NCBI RefSeq assembly: GCF_001905735.1
Contig: NZ_LISW01000002.1
Location: 1,090,426 to 1,154,425 of the forward strand
Length of the DNA stretch: 64,000 nt
Source of the DNA: Streptomyces sp. CB01249
Lineage (GTDB): Bacteria; Actinomycetota; Actinomycetes; Streptomycetales; Streptomycetaceae
Direction: 5' to 3'
The notes beneath the pieces were generated by a model, which was not told where the DNA came from, made no database searches, and worked only from the letters and a program-made list of their open reading frames with translations. The position numbers and the translations under genes are program-made. This document shows, piece after piece, positions 1 to 9,235 of this stretch. How positions within the stretch are numbered: position 1 is the stretch's first letter; each line of letters begins with the position of its first letter.

Positions 1-149
1 TCACCAATCAGTACTCCGCCAAGATCCACGCCCAGATGGCCGACGGCAAGGCGTACGGCTTCGCCTTCGACGACGTCGGCGCGCACGAATCACTCGTGCA
101 CGACGGCGACCCGCAGCAGGCGTACATCACGCTGGACCCGTTCAACTAG
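1..149 (+). CDS. GH64 beta-1,3-glucanase, C-terminal fragment
   Basis: Only the last 48 codons and the stop are in the window; the gene starts upstream. The translated tail contains FAFDDVGAHESLVHDGDP and ends ITLDPFN, which I recognise as the C-terminal end of secreted glycoside hydrolase family 64 (thaumatin-like fold) laminarinases of actinomycetes. These enzymes cleave beta-1,3-glucan such as fungal cell wall laminarin into pentasaccharides outside the cell. The catalytic residues lie upstream of the window, so activity cannot be judged. The fragment ends at a TAG stop and is followed by a perfect hairpin, so the gene appears to end its transcript here. The family call rests on a short stretch and is therefore moderately sure. 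Confidence 0.75.
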   Translation, partial: TNQYSAKIHAQMADGKAYGFAFDDVGAHESLVHDGDPQQAYITLDPFN

Positions 150-217
150 ATCTGCTCTCCGCAGAGCCTGGTGACAGGCCCCACGTGGCGTGATTCTGAA
201 CGAGTGAGGGCCTTCCT

Positions 218-249
218 GTTCGGTGCGGATGGCGACATCCGCACCGAAC
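218..249 (+). terminator. Hairpin terminator after the glucanase gene
   Basis: A perfect 14-bp inverted repeat, 218-231 with 236-249, and a 4-base loop GCGA lies 68 bases after the glucanase stop. There is no clear T run, as is common in high-GC actinomycetes. It is well placed to end the glucanase transcript. Confidence 0.75.
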
Positions 250-295
250 CGAGCCCAGGTGCTTCTTGCGCATCCGGGCCGTATCTCTGCGGCCG

Positions 296-500
296 TCCCG
301 GACGGCCCGGCCGAGCGTCAAGCAGGTCCAGATGGTCCTCGGGCACGCGTCCGCCGTCATCACGCTGCGGATCTACGCGCGCCTGTGGCTGGGGAAAGAA
401 GACCGCACCCGGTCCGTCATGGGCGCCGTTCTCGGCGGCCTGCGGACCGGGTGCGGATCGGTAGGGGGTCTGACCGCAGGTCAGACGGCCCAACCAGAGA
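296..500 (+). pseudogene. Remnant of a tyrosine-recombinase (integrase) C-terminus
   Basis: In the frame containing base 311, the translation reads VKQVQMVLGHASAVITLRIYA followed by LW, then EDRTRSVMGAVLGGL. This matches the conserved end of Streptomyces phage/plasmid integrases: the LGHAS box holds the active-site His, and the catalytic Tyr sits in the xxTxxIYA segment, here IYA. Nothing upstream in this frame resembles the rest of an integrase (core Arg boxes are missing), and the frame runs without a stop into the antisense of sodN. It is therefore a decayed leftover of an integrated element, not a working gene. The left edge is approximate. Confidence 0.7.
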
Positions 501-896
501 TCAAGCCTTCTTGGTCTCCCAGAAGATCTTGTCGATCTCCGCGATCAGGTCCAGCGCCTTCTGGCCGGTGGCCGGGTCGGTCGAGCCCTTGGCGGCCGAG
601 AGGGCCTTCAGGGTGTCGTTGACCAGCTGGTGCAGCTCCGGGTACTTCTCGAAGTGCGGGGGCTTGAAGTAGTCGCTCCACAGCACCGAGACGTGGTGCT
701 TCGCGAGCTCGGCGCGCTGCTCCTTGATGACCACGGCGCGGGCCCGGAAGTGCGGGTCCTCGTTGGCCTGGAACTTCTCCTGGACGGCCTTGACGGACTC
801 CGCCTCGATGCGGGCCTGGGCCGGGTCGTACACGCCGCAGGGCAGGTCGCAGTGGGCGCTGACCTTCACCTTGGGGGCAAACAGGCGGGAAAGCAT
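501..896 (-). CDS. sodN: Nickel superoxide dismutase precursor
   Basis: A 131-residue protein that dismutates superoxide in the cytoplasm as a homohexamer with one Ni per subunit. After a 14-residue propeptide comes the nickel hook HCDLPCG (His15, Cys16, Cys20). The propeptide must be removed so that His15 becomes the new N-terminus and ligates nickel. Length and sequence fit the family throughout. The ATG at 896 is preceded by a good AGGAAGGA ribosome site; the frame is open further upstream but shows no homology there. It is divergent from sodX, whose product does the cleavage. In S. coelicolor sodN is expressed with nickel and inhibited by an RNA processed from the sodF 3' end when nickel is low; the same control here is inference. 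Confidence 0.97.
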   Translation of the reverse strand: MLSRLFAPKVKVSAHCDLPCGVYDPAQARIEAESVKAVQEKFQANEDPHFRARAVVIKEQRAELAKHHVSVLWSDYFKPPHFEKYPELHQLVNDTLKALSAAKGSTDPATGQKALDLIAEIDKIFWETKKA

Positions 897-1046
897 TGAG
901 CTGTCCTTCCTCGTGATCGTCTTCTCAGGTGGGACATTACTCCGTGAGAAGCCTGTTTTTGCGAGTGCCCCCGGGGGCTTAGGCCAAAAGTCCGGGATGC
1001 GTGTGGGTCCCGTGGCCGAATGTACGAAACCCTGTGAGGAACGGAG
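897..1046. promoter_or_regulatory. Divergent sodN/sodX promoter region
   Basis: 150 bases separate the divergent starts. The sodN leader with its ribosome site at about 900-910 (minus strand) is the region targeted by a small RNA in S. coelicolor. GAGGAACGGAG at 1036-1046 is the sodX ribosome site. I could not assign -10/-35 boxes with confidence. Confidence 0.5.
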
Positions 1047-1502
1047 ATGAGGGAGGTGCCGGAGGTGCCGGAACCGGCCGACGAGCAGCCCGTGCGCGGG
1101 CTGGGGCGGGTGCCGTTCCAGGTGGTGGAGGTGACGGGGCCCTCGATGGTGCCCACGCTCCACCACGGGGACTGGCTGCTCGTGCAGTACGGGGCGCCGG
1201 TGCGCCCCGGGGACGTGGTGATCCTGCGCCACCCGTTCCAGCAGGACCTGCTGGTGGTGAAGCGGGCCGTGGAGCGGCGGGCCGAAGGCTGGTGGGTGCT
1301 GGGGGACAACAGTTACGCGGGCGGGGACAGCACGGACTACGGGGCGGTGCCCGAGGAGCTGGTGCTGGCCCGGGCCCGGGCGCGGTACCGGCCGCTGACG
1401 AAGGATCAGCGCTCGGTGCGCGGGGTGGTGACCTGGGCGGTCTCCGCGCTGCGCCCCGTGTCGGCGGCGCGCTCCGTCTCCAGGCGCTTGCGGGCCCGGT
1501 AG
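1047..1502 (+). CDS. sodX: SodX, S26-family nickel SOD maturation peptidase
   Basis: A 151-residue signal-peptidase-like serine protease that removes the SodN propeptide. The catalytic Ser33 sits in GPSMVPTL and the general-base Lys72 in VVKRAVE. A third conserved box, GDNSYAGGDSTDYG, matches the S26 family. Unlike signal peptidase I it has no N-terminal membrane segment, in keeping with a cytoplasmic substrate. It is divergently paired with sodN, the usual arrangement. Its last 97 bases overlap the end of the convergent CGNR gene. The ATG at 1047 has a GAGGAACGGAG ribosome site a few bases upstream. Confidence 0.93.
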   Translation: MREVPEVPEPADEQPVRGLGRVPFQVVEVTGPSMVPTLHHGDWLLVQYGAPVRPGDVVILRHPFQQDLLVVKRAVERRAEGWWVLGDNSYAGGDSTDYGAVPEELVLARARARYRPLTKDQRSVRGVVTWAVSALRPVSAARSVSRRLRAR

Positions 1503-2035
1503 GCCGCCACGTTCGCCCGGGTCGCGCAGCGGTCCGAGCAGTAGCGGCGGGAGCGGTTGGTCGAGGTGTCCAGATAGGCGTTGCGGCACGGCGCTGCCTC
1601 GCACAGGCCCAGCCGGTCCACGCCGTACGAGGTGAGGTGGAAGGCCAGGCCCATGGAGGCGATCGCGGCGTACCCCGCGGTCGCGTTGGACGGGTGGTCC
1701 GCCAGATGCATGTGCCAGTCCGGCCGGCCGTCCGCGTCGCGCTCCTCGTGCCCGGAGATCTGCGGGCTGACCGGGAACTCCATCAGCAGCGAGTTCAGCC
1801 GGTCCACCGCCAGCCGCTCGTCCCCGGTGTCGGCCGCCTCGAACACCGCGCGCAGCCGGGCCCGTACCGAACGGAACCGGGTCACGTCCGCGTCGGTCGC
1901 CCGGCGGGCCGCCGAGCCGCTCGGGCCGAACAGCTCACGGACCGCGTCGACCGAGGTGAGGACGTCCGTGTTCCGGGCCGGCTGCTCGGTGTTGACCAGG
2001 CGCACGGCGTAGTCCGCGTAATAGGCGAGTTCCAC
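1406..2035 (-). CDS. CGNR zinc-finger/ABATE-domain regulator
   Basis: A 209-residue protein with an N-terminal ABATE (putative stress-induced regulator) domain over about residues 1-140. A C-terminal zinc-binding CGNR-type finger follows around residues 145-190, including CEAAPC and YCSDRCATRANVAAYRARK. In this family the finger probably binds DNA or RNA; targets are unknown. The start is a GTG at 2035 with AAGGA upstream. The 3' end overlaps sodX by 97 bases on the opposite strand. The two may interfere by antisense transcription, which is inference. Confidence 0.85.
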   Translation of the reverse strand: MELAYYADYAVRLVNTEQPARNTDVLTSVDAVRELFGPSGSAARRATDADVTRFRSVRARLRAVFEAADTGDERLAVDRLNSLLMEFPVSPQISGHEERDADGRPDWHMHLADHPSNATAGYAAIASMGLAFHLTSYGVDRLGLCEAAPCRNAYLDTSTNRSRRYCSDRCATRANVAAYRARKRLETERAADTGRSAETAQVTTPRTER

Positions 2036-2244
2036 GAGGTGTCCTTACGGCGTCGGTCCAGGGGCGGTGCGAAGCGGGCGTAATGGGTCGCTCAGCGTAC
2101 AGGGTATTACGGGAGGGGGTCGGGGTGTCCGGGAGGTCGCGGCGCCCCGAAAATATCTCCGCGCAGGCCGCAACCCGCCGGGCCGACCACCGCACTGGAA
2201 GGGTGAGACGGTCCGCGCCCGCGGGCCGGGGGAGGGACAACCGG

Positions 2245-2733
2245 ATGCGGAGCGATGACCACGCCGCGCTGCACGCCTTCGTGGAGGGCAGGCGTACCGC
2301 GCTGTTCCGCAGCGCGTTCCTGCTCTGCGGCGACCGGCACGAGGCCGAGGACCTGGTCCAGGCGACCCTGGTCAAGGTCGTGCTCGGCGGCCGGCGCCAC
2401 GGGCGGCTCGACAACATCGAGGCGTACGCGCGCAAGACCCTGGTCAACACCTTCATCGCGGGCCGCCGCCGGTTCTGGCGCCGCGAGCAGGCGTACGGGG
2501 AACTGCCCGAGCGGGCCGTCGAGGCACCCGACACCGACACCGGCCTGGCGGTACGGGCGGCTCTCGCCCGGCTCTCGCCCAGGCAGCGGGCGGTCCTGGT
2601 GCTGCGCTACTGGGAGGACCTGAGCGTGGAGGCCACGGCCCAGACGCTCGGGATGCGGGAGAACACGGTCAAGAGCCACACGGCTCGGGGGTTGGCGGCG
2701 CTGCGCGCCGAGATGGCGGAGGTATTGGTATGA
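2245..2733 (+). CDS. SigE-family (ECF-type) RNA polymerase sigma factor
   Basis: A 162-residue sigma-70 family factor of the small SigE-like actinobacterial group. Region 2 is at about residues 5-75 (EAEDLVQATLVKV, then YARKTLVNTFIAGRRR). Region 4 is at about 105-160, with the helix-turn-helix LSVEATAQTLGMRENTVKSHTARGL. I chose the ATG at 2245 because a GGAGGG ribosome site lies just before it; the frame is open to 2083 without homology. Its stop overlaps the start of the next gene by 4 bases (ATGA), so the downstream membrane protein is probably its co-regulated partner. Confidence 0.9.
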   Translation: MRSDDHAALHAFVEGRRTALFRSAFLLCGDRHEAEDLVQATLVKVVLGGRRHGRLDNIEAYARKTLVNTFIAGRRRFWRREQAYGELPERAVEAPDTDTGLAVRAALARLSPRQRAVLVLRYWEDLSVEATAQTLGMRENTVKSHTARGLAALRAEMAEVLV

Positions 2734-3506
2734 ACGACGTGCGTGAGCTGCTGGGGAGGGCCGCCGACGACGCCGGACGGCCCGTCATCAGCACGGAGGC
2801 GGTCTACACGAAGGCCGCCCGGGTCCGGTGGCGGCGGCGGACCGCGGTGTCGGCGACGGCGGTCTGCGCGGTCGCGGCGGGGGTGTTCCTCGTGCCCCAG
2901 CTGTCCGGCTCCGCGCCGGCCGCCCCGCAGACCTCCTCCGTGGCCTCGTCGGCCGAGTCGCCCGCCGCCACCGGGCGCGCCGGACGGCTGACCGCGCTGC
3001 TGCCGAAGGGGGTCGGCGCGATCGAGGAGGTGTCGTTCGCCGACATCATCAAGCACGCCTCGCCCCTGCCGCCCGAGCCGCCCAGGACCGGGCCGCTGGA
3101 CGGCCAGTACGCGGTCCGGCGGGACGGCGGCGTCGGCTATCTGACCGTCGACGTCATGGACGCGAAGGCGGTGAAGAAGAAGCTCGGTGGCGGGGCGCGG
3201 GCGGTGGACCTGTGCCACCCGACGAACGGCGAGCCGGCCCCCGACAACTGCGTCCGCGAAGAACTTTCCGGCGGCCGGGTGCTCACCATCTGGAGCGACG
3301 ACATGAACTACGGCGACGGCACCCCGCAATGGGGGCCGGAGCTGGCCGCCCGGCTCACCCTGGCGGACGGCACCCTGCTGGGCGTACGCGACAGCACCGG
3401 CTTCGAGGCCGACATTGTCCAGGGCCCGTTGCTGAAGACCCCGCCGCTCACCCGCGTGCAGCTGCGCGCACTGATGCTGCGTACGGAGCTGCTGCCGAAG
3501 CAGTGA
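2730..3506 (+). CDS. Membrane-anchored protein of unknown function, sigma-factor partner
   Basis: A 258-residue protein overlapping the sigma factor gene by 4 bases. The N-terminal ~36 residues are charged and cytoplasmic. One membrane segment follows at about 38-58 (TAVSATAVCAVAAGVFLV). An Ala/Ser/Pro-rich linker leads to an extracellular domain with two cysteines (LCHPTNG and NCVRE) that could form a disulfide. The layout resembles anti-sigma factors of SigE-family sigmas, but there is no HxxxCxxC zinc motif and I recognise no named domain. A role in controlling the sigma factor is inferred from position only. Confidence 0.75.
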   Translation: MNDVRELLGRAADDAGRPVISTEAVYTKAARVRWRRRTAVSATAVCAVAAGVFLVPQLSGSAPAAPQTSSVASSAESPAATGRAGRLTALLPKGVGAIEEVSFADIIKHASPLPPEPPRTGPLDGQYAVRRDGGVGYLTVDVMDAKAVKKKLGGGARAVDLCHPTNGEPAPDNCVREELSGGRVLTIWSDDMNYGDGTPQWGPELAARLTLADGTLLGVRDSTGFEADIVQGPLLKTPPLTRVQLRALMLRTELLPKQ

Positions 3507-3520
3507 CCCCCGCACGGAAG

Positions 3521-3555
3521 AAGGGCGGTACGGACCCCTGGTCCGTACCGCCCTT
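3521..3555. terminator. Bidirectional terminator hairpin
   Basis: A perfect 16-bp stem (3521-3536 with 3540-3555) and a 3-base loop lies between the convergent sigma-partner gene and the amino-acid transporter operon. It can end both transcripts. Confidence 0.85.
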
Positions 3556-3587
3556 CCGCGTACCGCTCTTCGGCCTGACGACAGGGC

Positions 3588-4349
3588 CTAGAGCACCTTC
3601 GACAGGAACGACTTCGTCCGGTCGTGGTGCGGGTTGGACAGGACGTCGCGCGGGTGGCCCGACTCGACCACCACGCCGTCGTCCATGAAGACCAGCGCGT
3701 CGCCGACCTCGCGGGCGAAGCCCATCTCGTGCGTGACGACGATCATCGTCATGCCGTCCTCGGCGAGGCCCCGCATCACGTCGAGCACGTCACCGACCAG
3801 CTCCGGGTCGAGCGCCGAGGTGGGCTCGTCGAAGAGCATCAGCTTCGGCTCCATGGCCAGCGCCCGGGCGATGGCCACCCGCTGCTGCTGCCCGCCGGAG
3901 AGCTGCGAGGGGTAGTTCCCGGCCTTGTCGCGGAGGCCGACCCGGTCGAGCAGCCGCTCGGCACGGGCCCGGGCGACCGCCTTGGACTCGCGGCGCACCT
4001 GGACGGGTGCCTCCATGACGTTCTCCAGCGCCGTCATGTGCGGGAACAGGTTGAAGCGCTGGAAGACCATGCCGATGTCCCGGCGCTTCAGGGCGACTTC
4101 GCTGTCCTTGAGCTCGTAGAGCTTGTCGCCCTTCTGGCGGTAGCCCACCAGATCCCCGTCGACGTACAGCCGTCCGGCGCTGATCTGCTCCAGGTGGTTG
4201 ATGCACCGCAGGAACGTCGACTTGCCGGAACCGGACGGGCCGATCAGGCAGAAGACCTCCTGCGGGGCGACCTCCAGGTCGATGCCCTTGAGGATGTGCG
4301 CGGCGCCGAAGGACTTGTGGACGCCCTCGGCCTTCACCATCGCGGTCAT
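3588..4349 (-). CDS. Polar amino-acid ABC transporter ATP-binding protein
   Basis: A 253-residue nucleotide-binding subunit. Walker A is GPSGSGKST near residue 38, the signature is [15 protein letters not shown], Walker B is [13 protein letters not shown], and the switch His is in VVTHEMGFA. The closest family is the GlnQ/GluA type that powers uptake of glutamate, glutamine or related polar amino acids. The ATG at 4349 has GGGAGG upstream and overlaps the permease stop by 4 bases. Transcription runs binding protein, permease, ATPase. Exact substrate cannot be read from the sequence. Confidence 0.92.
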   Translation of the reverse strand: MTAMVKAEGVHKSFGAAHILKGIDLEVAPQEVFCLIGPSGSGKSTFLRCINHLEQISAGRLYVDGDLVGYRQKGDKLYELKDSEVALKRRDIGMVFQRFNLFPHMTALENVMEAPVQVRRESKAVARARAERLLDRVGLRDKAGNYPSQLSGGQQQRVAIARALAMEPKLMLFDEPTSALDPELVGDVLDVMRGLAEDGMTMIVVTHEMGFAREVGDALVFMDDGVVVESGHPRDVLSNPHHDRTKSFLSKVL

Positions 4350-5302
4350 GCGATGCCTCCCTTCGGGCGGCCCACCGAGAGCACGGTGGCCCTCAGCTTC
4401 TGGAACGGGGTCGGCGGCAGGCTGCGGCTCGATCCACGCGCGTAGTACCGCTCCAGGTAGTACTGCCCGACGCTCAGCACCGAGGTCATGATCAGATACC
4501 AGGCGGCGGCGAGGAAGTACATCTCCACCGGGGCCCCGGACGCCTGACCGATGTCCTGGGCGTTCTTGAAGAGTTCGTAGAACTGCACGGCCGCCACCAG
4601 CGAGGTCGTCTTCAGCATGTTGATGACCTCGTTGCCCGTGGGCGGCACGATCACCCGCATGGCCTGCGGGATCACGACGCGCCGGAGGGTCTTGGCGTGG
4701 CTCATGCCCAGCGCGTGCGACGCCTCGGTCTGGCCCTCGTCCACCGAGAGCAGACCGGCCCGGCAGATCTCCGCCATGTACGCGGCCTCGTTGAGGCCGA
4801 GCCCGAGCAGCGCCGTGAGCAGCGGCGTCATGAAGCTGGACCAGTAGTCCTTGTAGATCGGCCCGAGGTTGATGTACTCGAAGACCAGACCCAGGTTGAA
4901 CCACACGAACAGCTGCACCAGGACGGGTGTGCCCCGGAAGAACCAGATGTAGAACCACGCGATGGACGAGGTCACCGGGTTCTTCGACAGGCGCATGACG
5001 GCGAGCAGGATGCCGCCGACCACGCCGATCAGCATCGACAGGGCGGTCAGCAGCAGCGTCTGGCCGACCCCGTCGATGATGCGGTCGTCGAAGAAGTAGT
5101 CCGGGATCGCGCCCCAGTTGATCTTGCCCTGGCTGAAGGCGTAGACGAGGGACGCGAGCAGGGCGATTGCGACCAGCGCCGCGACGTACCGCCCGTAGTG
5201 CCGGACCGGGATGGCCCGGATGGCCTCCGGTGCGGGTGCCGCCGCCGTGGCGGAGGATGCGGGCGGCTCGTCGGCCGGTCCCGTCTTCTTGATGTCAGTC
5301 AC
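4346..5302 (-). CDS. Polar amino-acid ABC transporter permease
   Basis: A 318-residue membrane subunit of the HisM/GlnP type. A soluble N-terminal tail of about 38 residues precedes the first membrane helix ([17 protein letters not shown]). Four to five more helices follow. The EAA loop is seen as [22 protein letters not shown], which docks on the ATPase. Only one permease gene is present, so it would work as a homodimer; many glutamate systems have two permeases. It lies between the binding protein (28-base gap) and the ATPase (4-base overlap). Confidence 0.92.
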   Translation of the reverse strand: MTDIKKTGPADEPPASSATAAAPAPEAIRAIPVRHYGRYVAALVAIALLASLVYAFSQGKINWGAIPDYFFDDRIIDGVGQTLLLTALSMLIGVVGGILLAVMRLSKNPVTSSIAWFYIWFFRGTPVLVQLFVWFNLGLVFEYINLGPIYKDYWSSFMTPLLTALLGLGLNEAAYMAEICRAGLLSVDEGQTEASHALGMSHAKTLRRVVIPQAMRVIVPPTGNEVINMLKTTSLVAAVQFYELFKNAQDIGQASGAPVEMYFLAAAWYLIMTSVLSVGQYYLERYYARGSSRSLPPTPFQKLRATVLSVGRPKGGIA

Positions 5303-5330
5303 GGCTGATGCCTTTCAGCGCCGGATCCGG

Positions 5331-6299
5331 TCAGGACCCGCCGTTCACCTTGGCCTCGGTGACCGCACCGGCCTCGACGCCCCACTTGGCGATGATCTTG
5401 TCGTACTCGCCGCTCTTGATGATCTCGTCCATGGCCGCCTTGATGGCCTGGGTGAGCTTGTCGTTGCCCTTGGCCACGGCGATGCCGTACGGGGCCGCCT
5501 CGACCTGGTCGCCGACGATCTGGAAGTCCTTGCCGCCGCCCGAGGTCTTCACCGCGTAGGCGGCGACCGGGAAGTCGGAGGAGCCGGCGTCGGCGCCGCC
5601 CGAGCGGATACGGGTCTGGGCCTCCAGGTCCGTGTCGTACGTCTCGATGGCGATCTTCTTGCCGCCGGCGCACTTCTTGGACTCGTCCTTGGCCAGGTCG
5701 TGCGAGACGGTGTTGCGCTGGACGGCGATCTTCTTGCCGCAGAGGTCGGCCCAGGTCTTGATGCCCTGGTCGTCGCCCTTCTTGGTGTAGATCGAGACAC
5801 CGGCGGTGAAGTAGTCCACGAAGTCGACGCCCTCGCCGACCTTCTTCTTCGTCTCCGGGTCGATGCCCTCCTGGCGCTCCTTGCTGTCCGTCATCGCCGA
5901 CATCGCGACGTCGTAGCGCTTGGCGCGGAGGCCGGTGACCAGGGTGTCGAACGTGCCGTTCTCGAACTTGAACTCAACGCCCAGCACCTTGCCGAGCGCG
6001 TCGCCGAGGTCGGGGTCGATGCCGACGGTCTCGCCGGACTTGTCCTTGAACTCGACCGGCGGGTAGGCGATGTCGGAGCCGACCCGGATGACGCCCTTGG
6101 ACTTGATGTCCGCGGGCAGCAGGTCGGCGGGGGAGGCCGTACCGGCGGAGGCGCCGGTGCTCGCCTTGGTCGATCCGGAGTCGTTGTTCTTCGTCTGGTC
6201 GCCACAGGCGGTCAGCAGCATGGTGCCGGCGACCGCGATGGCGCCGACCGCGGCGATGCGGGTGGTCGCGGCCGTACGACGGGTGGAGCGTGCGGTCAT
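5331..6299 (-). CDS. Amino-acid ABC transporter substrate-binding lipoprotein
   Basis: A 322-residue extracellular solute-binding protein family 3 member. A signal peptide with lipobox LLTAC puts the lipidated cysteine at residue 32. The mature part begins with a short Ser/Thr/Gly linker, then the bilobal fold with VIRVGSDIAYPPVEF and the conserved GIDPDLGDALGKVLG segment. It binds a polar amino acid outside the membrane and hands it to the permease. The ATG at 6299 is preceded by GGAGGAA. It is first in the three-gene operon, so the promoter must lie in the 525-base gap before malic enzyme. Confidence 0.92.
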   Translation of the reverse strand: MTARSTRRTAATTRIAAVGAIAVAGTMLLTACGDQTKNNDSGSTKASTGASAGTASPADLLPADIKSKGVIRVGSDIAYPPVEFKDKSGETVGIDPDLGDALGKVLGVEFKFENGTFDTLVTGLRAKRYDVAMSAMTDSKERQEGIDPETKKKVGEGVDFVDYFTAGVSIYTKKGDDQGIKTWADLCGKKIAVQRNTVSHDLAKDESKKCAGGKKIAIETYDTDLEAQTRIRSGGADAGSSDFPVAAYAVKTSGGGKDFQIVGDQVEAAPYGIAVAKGNDKLTQAIKAAMDEIIKSGEYDKIIAKWGVEAGAVTEAKVNGGS

Positions 6300-6824
6300 G
6301 TTCGGGTTCCTCCGGCAGGTGGGGACGGTTCGCCAGGCGGTAATGGCACACGGCGTCGGGTGTCGCCGCCTTGTGTGATTACGGCATGTTGCCATGCGGA
6401 TTAGCCCGAACAGGGGGCCCGGCATGTCAAAATCGGGTAACGGGCGATCCCCGAACCTCTTGAGGCCGGTACACCAAGGCCGGACCTTTTATGGGGTTTC
6501 CTTCTCGCGGCCGGAGGATCTGCGGCGCGTCTCGCGTGCCGGACTCAGGTCCGGCACGAGGCTGACCTGTTGAAATGGCAGCCCACTATGAGTCATGTCA
6601 CGGAGCGCATATGGACTCGTCCGTGACCAGGTCCGTCCGGTAAGAAAGACCTTTACACCCCTCATCCGGGGCTCAGGGCGCGTGTGCGGCGCGCCCGCGC
6701 GTACGTACCTCCCCCTGCCGGGGCGGGCCAACCGCCAGGCGCAGGGCACGTACGCGGGTCCGCCCACCCCTCCTCAACCAGGAGTGGCCACCCTCAAACG
6801 ATGAAGACTTAAGGGGTCAACACC
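6300..6824. other. 525-base divergent intergenic region
   Basis: No gene is supported here. It must hold the promoters of the transporter operon (minus strand) and malic enzyme (plus strand). It contains a perfect 10-bp hairpin (6535-6544 with 6549-6558) and an AAGGGG ribosome site for malic enzyme at 6811-6816. I could not assign promoter boxes confidently. Confidence 0.6.
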
Positions 6825-8036
<1,212 letters not shown>

Positions 8037-8043
8037 GCCTGTG

Positions 8044-8060
8044 CGGGGGCGCTGCCCCCG
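8044..8060 (+). terminator. Small GC hairpin after malic enzyme
   Basis: CGGGGGC and GCCCCCG form a 7-bp stem with a 3-base loop, eight bases after the stop. It is weaker than the second hairpin downstream. Confidence 0.5.
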
Positions 8061-8097
8061 TACCCCCGCTCCTCAATCGCCGGAGGGGCTTGGTTTT

Positions 8098-8133
8098 GGC
8101 CCCCGTTGCCCCAGATCTGCGGCAACGGGGGCC
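8098..8133 (+). terminator. Strong hairpin terminator after malic enzyme
   Basis: A perfect 13-bp stem (8098-8110 with 8121-8133) with a 10-base loop is followed by TTT. This is the main terminator for malic enzyme. Confidence 0.8.
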
Positions 8134-8231
8134 TTTGGGCGCGTGGGCCGGGGCGGAGCCCCGGAATCAGCGGCGCGGGTCACAGTCGCAGGCGGTTACG
8201 TGTCGGTACGGTGACGCCTATCGTCGGCGGC

Positions 8232-9203
8232 ATGTTCGCCGCCTACGCAGCCGCCCTGGACCCCGCCCACCCCCTCAACGGCCTGGAGCTGGGCGACCGC
8301 CCAGCCCCGCAGGACCGGCCGGGATGGACCACCGTCGACGTCCGGGCCGCCTCCCTCAACCACCACGACCTCTGGTCCCTGCGCGGCGTCGGCCTCGCGG
8401 AGGACAAGCTGCCGATGATCCTCGGCTGCGACGCCGCCGGGATCGACCAGGACGGCAACGAGGTCGTCCTGCACTCCGTCATCGGCCAGACCGGGCACGG
8501 GGTCGGGCCCGACGAGCCCCGGTCCATCCTCACCGAGCGCTACCAGGGCACGTTCGCGGAGCGGGTCACCGTGCCCACGTACAACGTGCTGCCCAAGCCC
8601 AGGGAGCTGAGCTTCGAGCAGGCCGCCTGCCTGCCGACCGCCTGGCTCACCGCGTACCGGATGCTGTTCACCAACGCCGGGGTGCGCCCCGGCGACTCCG
8701 TGCTCGTGCAGGGCGCCGGTGGCGGGGTCGCGACCGCCGCGATCGTGCTCGGCCGGGCCGCCGGGCTGCGGGTCTACGCCACCAGCCGCGACGAGGCCAA
8801 GCGCAGGCGGGCCGTCGAGCTGGGCGCCGTCGAGGCGTTCGAGGCGGGCGCCCGGCTGCCGCACCGGGTGGACGCCGTCATCGAGACGGTCGGCGCCGCC
8901 ACCTGGTCCCACTCCGTCAAGTCGCTGCGCCCCGGCGGCACCCTGGTCATCTCCGGCGCCACCAGCGGCGACCGCCCCTCGCACGCCGAGCTGACCCGGA
9001 TCTTCTTCCTGGAGCTGAAGGTCGTCGGCTCGACCATGGGCTCCAAGGACGAGCTGGAGGACCTGCTCGCCTTCTGCGCCACGACCGGCGTGCGCCCCGT
9101 GATCGACGAGGTGCTGCCCCTGGACCGCGCCCGGGAGGGCTTCGAACGCCTCGCTGCGGGCGACCAGTTCGGGAAGATCGTGCTCACTGTCAACAACGGT
9201 TGA
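8232..9203 (+). CDS. Zinc-binding alcohol dehydrogenase family (MDR) oxidoreductase
   Basis: A 323-residue medium-chain dehydrogenase/reductase. The N-terminal GroES-like fold includes SLNHHDLWSLRG. The nucleotide-binding domain carries VLVQGAGGGVATAAIVLG. The pattern, with an AGGGV loop and no obvious four-cysteine structural zinc lobe, resembles quinone-oxidoreductase-like members using NADPH. The substrate is unknown. The start is uncertain: the ATG at 8232 lacks a strong ribosome site and an in-frame GTG at 8211 is an alternative. Its stop codon lies inside the first of two operators for the next gene. Confidence 0.85.
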   Translation: MFAAYAAALDPAHPLNGLELGDRPAPQDRPGWTTVDVRAASLNHHDLWSLRGVGLAEDKLPMILGCDAAGIDQDGNEVVLHSVIGQTGHGVGPDEPRSILTERYQGTFAERVTVPTYNVLPKPRELSFEQAACLPTAWLTAYRMLFTNAGVRPGDSVLVQGAGGGVATAAIVLGRAAGLRVYATSRDEAKRRRAVELGAVEAFEAGARLPHRVDAVIETVGAATWSHSVKSLRPGGTLVISGATSGDRPSHAELTRIFFLELKVVGSTMGSKDELEDLLAFCATTGVRPVIDEVLPLDRAREGFERLAAGDQFGKIVLTVNNG

Positions 9204-9205
9204 CA
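9188..9205. promoter_or_regulatory. Operator palindrome 1, TGTCAAC-N4-GTTGACA
   Basis: An exact 7-bp inverted repeat around AACG. Its right half contains a consensus -35 box TTGACA (9200-9205). It also overlaps the stop codon of the upstream dehydrogenase gene. Confidence 0.85.
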
Positions 9206-9235
9206 AGGTCCGCATGTCAACGTAAGTTGACATCA
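9200..9235 (+). promoter_or_regulatory. Promoter for the HTH/Clp-N pair, probably leaderless
   Basis: The -35 box TTGACA (9200-9205), a 17-base spacer and the -10 box TAAGTT (9223-9228) place transcription start at about 9235. That is the A of the next gene's ATG. No ribosome site precedes that ATG, which fits a leaderless mRNA. Both boxes lie in operator palindromes. Confidence 0.75.
9215..9232. promoter_or_regulatory. Operator palindrome 2, TGTCAAC-N4-GTTGACA
   Basis: A second exact copy of the same 7-4-7 palindrome, 27 bases downstream of the first. It covers the -10 region and ends 2 bases before the ATG at 9235. Confidence 0.85.
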
